NCBI GenBank assembly: GCA_038234785.1
Contig: JBBQTC010000011.1
Span: 1 to 64,000, forward strand
From: UBA668 sp038234785
GTDB taxonomy: Bacteria > Actinomycetota > Acidimicrobiia > Acidimicrobiales > Ilumatobacteraceae
Length of the DNA: 64,000 bases
Direction of reading: 5' to 3'
Position numbers and translations under genes: made by a program. This document shows, piece after piece, positions 61,145-64,000 of the stretch. Each line of letters starts with the position of its first letter. Within the stretch, counting starts at the first letter, position 1. The notes beneath the pieces are model-generated. The model did not search any database and was not told the origin of the DNA. It saw only the letters and a program-made list of their open reading frames with translations.

Positions 61145-62512
61145 GTGTCGATGAGTCCGCCGCGTCGACGCCGAACCCTGCGCCTGCGCACTCGGGTCAC
61201 GCTGTTCTTCTCGCTCACCGCCCTGGCCGCCAGCCTCGGTCTGGCGGTGGTGACGTACGCCGTCGCCCGATCGTTCCTCATCGATCAGCGCCAGCAAACC
61301 GCGCAGACGCAGGCGTTCGCGAACGCGTCCACCGTCAAAGGCCTGCTGCGTACCGACCAACGCGTCGACATCCTGGACCTGCCGACCGAGACCGGCGGCT
61401 TCCCGCTCCTCCTGATCGACAACGTCCCCTTCGCCGACCCCCGCTTTCCTCTCGACGCCTTCCCCGTCGAACTGCGGTTGGTGGTGGCCCAGGGAGGCAG
61501 CGCCCAGCAGCGCTTCGAGTACGACAGCAAGCCGTACGTCGCCGTCGGCGTCAACATGCCCTCCGTCGATGCGCAGTACCTCGAGGCGTTCCCGATGGAG
61601 AGCACCCAGCGCAACCTCCGCGCGATCGCGACGGCCCTGTTGGTCGGCTCCGGCGTCACGATGCTGTTGGCCGGGTTCCTCGGCTGGTCGGCGAGCCGTC
61701 GGCTGCTGCGCCCGCTGTCACGCGTCGCCACCGCCGCCGGTGAGATCGCGTCCGGAGGGCTCGACGTGCGGATGGTGCCCGAGAACGACCCGGACCTCGA
61801 TCGGTTGGCCAGCTCCTTCAACGACATGGCCGACGCGGTCCAGACCCGTCTCGAACGCGAGGCGCGGTTCGCCAGCGACGTCAGCCACGAGCTGCGCTCT
61901 CCCATCACCGCTCTCACTGCCGCCGTCGAGGTGCTCGACGGCCGTCGCACCGACCTGCCCGACCGCACACAGCAGGCCCTCGACGTCGTCGTCAGCCAGG
62001 TGCGCCGCTTCGACCACATGGTGATGGACCTATTGGAGCTCTCCCGCATCGACGCCGGCTCCACCGAACTGCACCGCGAGGAGGTCGACGTTCGCGAGCT
62101 CGTGCCGCGCATCGCACAGCGCTACGACTTCGGGAGCGTCCCCATCGAATTCGACGATCGACTTCCCACGTTGGTCCGCATCGACAAGCTGCGATTCGAA
62201 CGCATCCTCGCCAACCTGTTGGAGAACGCCAGGGAGCACGCCGGAGGACCGGTGCGCGTGTCGCTCGATGCACAGGGCCGACATGGCATGGTGCTCTCCG
62301 TCGACGATGCCGGGCCGGGCGTCGCCCGCGGCGAGCAGTCGCGGATCTTCGAGCGGTTCGCCCGCGGCAGTGCCGCCCGCCATCGGGTCGGCACCGGACT
62401 CGGACTGTCGTTGGTCGCGGAACACGCGCACGCGCACGGTGGCGAGGCATGGGTCGAGGATCGATCCGGCGGCGGCGCGCGTTTCAAAGCGAGCTTCCAG
62501 GAGGTCATGTGA
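61145..62512 (+). CDS. sensor histidine kinase, MtrB/MprB-like
   Basis: A 455-residue membrane kinase. TM1 (LFFSLTALAASLGLAVVTYA, about 20-42), an extracellular domain of about 120 residues, TM2 (LLVGSGVTMLLAGFLGWSAS) and HAMP (RRLLRPLSRVATAAGEIASG) come first. The H-box is FASDVSHELRSPITALTAAV. N-box LANLLENAREHAG, G1 VDDAGPGV, F-box FERFARG and G2 GTGLGLSLV are intact. The GTG at 61145 opens the frame; ATG 61151 is an equally good start. The stop overlaps the lipoprotein ATG (TGATG). The probable partner is the divergent MtrA-like regulator. Confidence 0.92.
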   Translation: MSMSPPRRRRTLRLRTRVTLFFSLTALAASLGLAVVTYAVARSFLIDQRQQTAQTQAFANASTVKGLLRTDQRVDILDLPTETGGFPLLLIDNVPFADPRFPLDAFPVELRLVVAQGGSAQQRFEYDSKPYVAVGVNMPSVDAQYLEAFPMESTQRNLRAIATALLVGSGVTMLLAGFLGWSASRRLLRPLSRVATAAGEIASGGLDVRMVPENDPDLDRLASSFNDMADAVQTRLEREARFASDVSHELRSPITALTAAVEVLDGRRTDLPDRTQQALDVVVSQVRRFDHMVMDLLELSRIDAGSTELHREEVDVRELVPRIAQRYDFGSVPIEFDDRLPTLVRIDKLRFERILANLLENAREHAGGPVRVSLDAQGRHGMVLSVDDAGPGVARGEQSRIFERFARGSAARHRVGTGLGLSLVAEHAHAHGGEAWVEDRSGGGARFKASFQEVM

Positions 62513-63174
62513 TGCGGACCCGACTCGTGATCATCGCCACTGCGCTGGTGTTCGGTGCCGTCGCGTGCAGCGTGGTCGACAGCGGCAAGGTCAGTCGGCT
62601 CGATCCCCCGGGCGACCTGGGCGACACACTCGCGTCGACCACCACGGCAGCGCCGACAACGACGCAACTGGTGACCACGACCAGCGGGCTGGAGACGACC
62701 ACGACCGGCGTCCAGACCGAACAGGTGCGTCTCTACTTCATCGCCAGCGGACAGCTCACGTACGTCAGCCAACCGCTCCCCGCACCGGTCGCGCTGCCGG
62801 TCATCATCGCCGCCCTGCAGAGCGGCCCACAGGGTGACCTGCAGCCGGCGTTGCGAACCGCTGTGCCGGCCCGTGTCGAGATCCGCGTCTTCCCCAACGG
62901 CGCGGGCGTCGCCTCGGTCGAGTTGCCCGAGAATTTCTTCAACGATGTCGCCGTGGGCGATCAACGGTTGGTGATCGGCCAGATCGTGCTGACCCTCACC
63001 GACAGCCGCGGCATCGGGCAGGTGCAGTTCAATCAGGTCGTGCCCAAGCCGTCGGGCGAGAACATCCAGCCGGGCCAACTCCTCACCCGCCTCGACTACG
63101 AGCCGCTGCTCGACCCGAGCACGATCATCAACGATCCCGGCAGCTCCACCACGACGACCACGCTCCTGCCCTGA
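62512..63174 (+). CDS. GerMN-domain lipoprotein (LpqB-like position)
   Basis: A 220-residue lipoprotein. The signal LVIIATALVFGAVACS ends in a lipobox (Cys about 19). A Thr-rich stalk (TTTAAPTTTQLVTTTSG) is followed by a GerMN domain (about 70-180: QVRLYFIASGQLTYVSQPLP, LPVIIAALQSGP, VASVELPENFFNDVAVGDQR). Its site next to an MtrB-like kinase and its domain match LpqB, which interacts with MtrB, but the C-terminal LpqB propeller is absent, so this is a short form. It is coupled to the kinase gene by TGATG. Confidence 0.88.
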   Translation: MRTRLVIIATALVFGAVACSVVDSGKVSRLDPPGDLGDTLASTTTAAPTTTQLVTTTSGLETTTTGVQTEQVRLYFIASGQLTYVSQPLPAPVALPVIIAALQSGPQGDLQPALRTAVPARVEIRVFPNGAGVASVELPENFFNDVAVGDQRLVIGQIVLTLTDSRGIGQVQFNQVVPKPSGENIQPGQLLTRLDYEPLLDPSTIINDPGSSTTTTTLLP

Positions 63175-63203
63175 GCACCGCTGCCGATAGGGTGGATCGC
63201 CTC

Positions 63204-64000
63204 ATGCGCAGCGGGTTCATCACACTGGTCGGCCGACCGAACGTCGGCAAGAGCACCCTCGTGAACGCCATGTGCGGTCGCAAGGTCAGCATCGTCAGCG
63301 ACAAGCCGCAGACCACCCGCACCCGCGTCCGGGGCATCCTCACCACCGACGAGGCACAGCTGATCTTCGTCGACACGCCAGGGCTGCACAAGCCGGTCAC
63401 CGCGCTCGGCGAGCGGGTCAACGCGACGGCGCTCGACAGCGTGAACGACGTCGATGTCGTGTGCCTCGTGATCGATGCCACCAAGCCGTTCGGGAGTGGC
63501 GACCAATGGGTCGCCGGGCACCTCGATCTCAAGGACGTCATCGTGATCGTCAACAAGATCGACGCGGTGAAGCAGGACGCCGTGCTCTCACAGCTCATCC
63601 AGGCCGGCAAGCTCAACGCCGCCCAGTACTTCCCGGTGTCCGCCAAGACCGGCGACGGCATCCCCGAACTCGTCGCGCACCTGTCGTCGTTGATGCCCGA
63701 AGGTCCGCTGTACTTCCCCGACGACACGGTGAGCGACCAGCCCGAGGAACTGTGGGTGGCCGAGCTCGTCCGCGAGCAGTTGCTCGCCGTCACCCGCGAC
63801 GAGCTGCCCTACAGCATCGCCACCCGGGTCACCGAGTGGGAGTGGCCACGCATTCGCGTCGAGATCATCGTCGAGCGCGACAGCCAGAAGGGCATGGTCA
63901 TCGGCAAGGGCGGCTCGGTCCTCAAAGAGGTCGGCAAGCTGGCCCGCGCCCAACTGCCCGAGGGTGCGTTCCTGGAGTTGTTCGTGAAGGTCGACAAGGA
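63204..64000 (+). CDS. era: GTPase Era (cut by right window edge)
   Basis: Era binds 16S rRNA and helps 30S assembly. Seen here are G1 LVGRPNVGKSTLVNAM, G2 KPQTTRTRVRGI, G3 IFVDTPGLHKP, G4 VIVNKIDAV and G5 FPVSAKTGDGI. The KH domain follows, beginning RDELPYSIATRVTEWEWPRI, with VIVERDSQKGMVIGKGGSVL containing the GxxG loop. The last few residues lie beyond base 64000. ATG 63204 is preferred; an in-frame GTG lies at 63192. Confidence 0.96.
   Translation, partial: MRSGFITLVGRPNVGKSTLVNAMCGRKVSIVSDKPQTTRTRVRGILTTDEAQLIFVDTPGLHKPVTALGERVNATALDSVNDVDVVCLVIDATKPFGSGDQWVAGHLDLKDVIVIVNKIDAVKQDAVLSQLIQAGKLNAAQYFPVSAKTGDGIPELVAHLSSLMPEGPLYFPDDTVSDQPEELWVAELVREQLLAVTRDELPYSIATRVTEWEWPRIRVEIIVERDSQKGMVIGKGGSVLKEVGKLARAQLPEGAFLELFVKVDK

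Overview
The window reads as a chromosomal segment of a high-GC actinobacterium, most probably class Acidimicrobiia (Ilumatobacter-like). This is inferred from gene content: an ANTAR regulator next to polA, an MtrAB/LpqB-like set, an actinobacterial DUF6226 protein, SARP/AfsR-type regulation, an alpha2-type glycyl-tRNA synthetase and an AtuA-type acyl-CoA carboxylase locus. Genes are tightly packed; many stop/start pairs overlap by 1 or 4 bases, implying translational coupling.

Layout. 1-8.1 kb: rpsA (cut by the left edge), a methyltransferase, polA with a PdtaR-like ANTAR regulator, a coiled-coil protein, malQ and a GT-C membrane protein. 8.1-10.5 kb: an accessory patch with a frameshifted remnant, a GntR/YtrA regulator plus membrane protein, and a DUF6226 gene. 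Most of it lies between two 18-bp direct repeats, one of which is the 3' end of tRNA-Leu(CAA). 10.5-15.8 kb: a type II fatty-acid cluster fabD-fabH-fabG-acpP-fabF, facing fabZ-bcp. 15.8-21 kb: a tiny transcription unit, a HIT-like protein, a FAS1 lipoprotein, and an ABM gene followed by trpC, trpF, trpB and trpA, with a 49-bp perfect palindrome between trpC and trpF. 21-30.3 kb: a two-component pair, methyltransferase, VOC protein, glyS, two Thr-rich lipoproteins, recO next to a degenerate cis-prenyltransferase homologue, a DinB-like protein and uppS. 30.3-35.9 kb: a DinG-type helicase, a kinase/regulator pair and a CopC-CopD fusion.

36-53.5 kb is the most distinctive region: a minus-strand run of a SARP-AAA regulator, a 2230-residue surface protein, three cupredoxin/multicopper-oxidase-like exported proteins, a membrane-anchored protein and a subtilase. 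The His motifs of a multicopper oxidase appear to be divided between two of the proteins. 53.7-59.8 kb: a crotonase, carboxyltransferase, biotin carboxylase/BCCP and AtuA protein, resembling acyclic-terpene (Atu) degradation. 59.8-64 kb: a response regulator, STAS protein, sensor kinase and GerMN lipoprotein (MtrA-MtrB-LpqB-like), then era, cut by the right edge.

Non-coding highlights. (1) A repeat family made of 20-bp tandem units around a near-perfect palindrome occurs at 35.9, 53.5 and 59.35 kb; the third copy is read in frame inside atuA. (2) Tandem TTACC-N4-GGTAA dyads lie before fabD. (3) A perfect 13-bp palindrome precedes the GntR gene. (4) Helically phased TTGAYC repeats lie before the giant surface-protein gene. 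Protein-level highlights are a possible two-subunit cis-prenyltransferase (a catalytic subunit without the C-terminal RxG tail, and a dead paralogue that keeps it) and a FabD with a lipoyl/biotinyl-like C-terminal domain.
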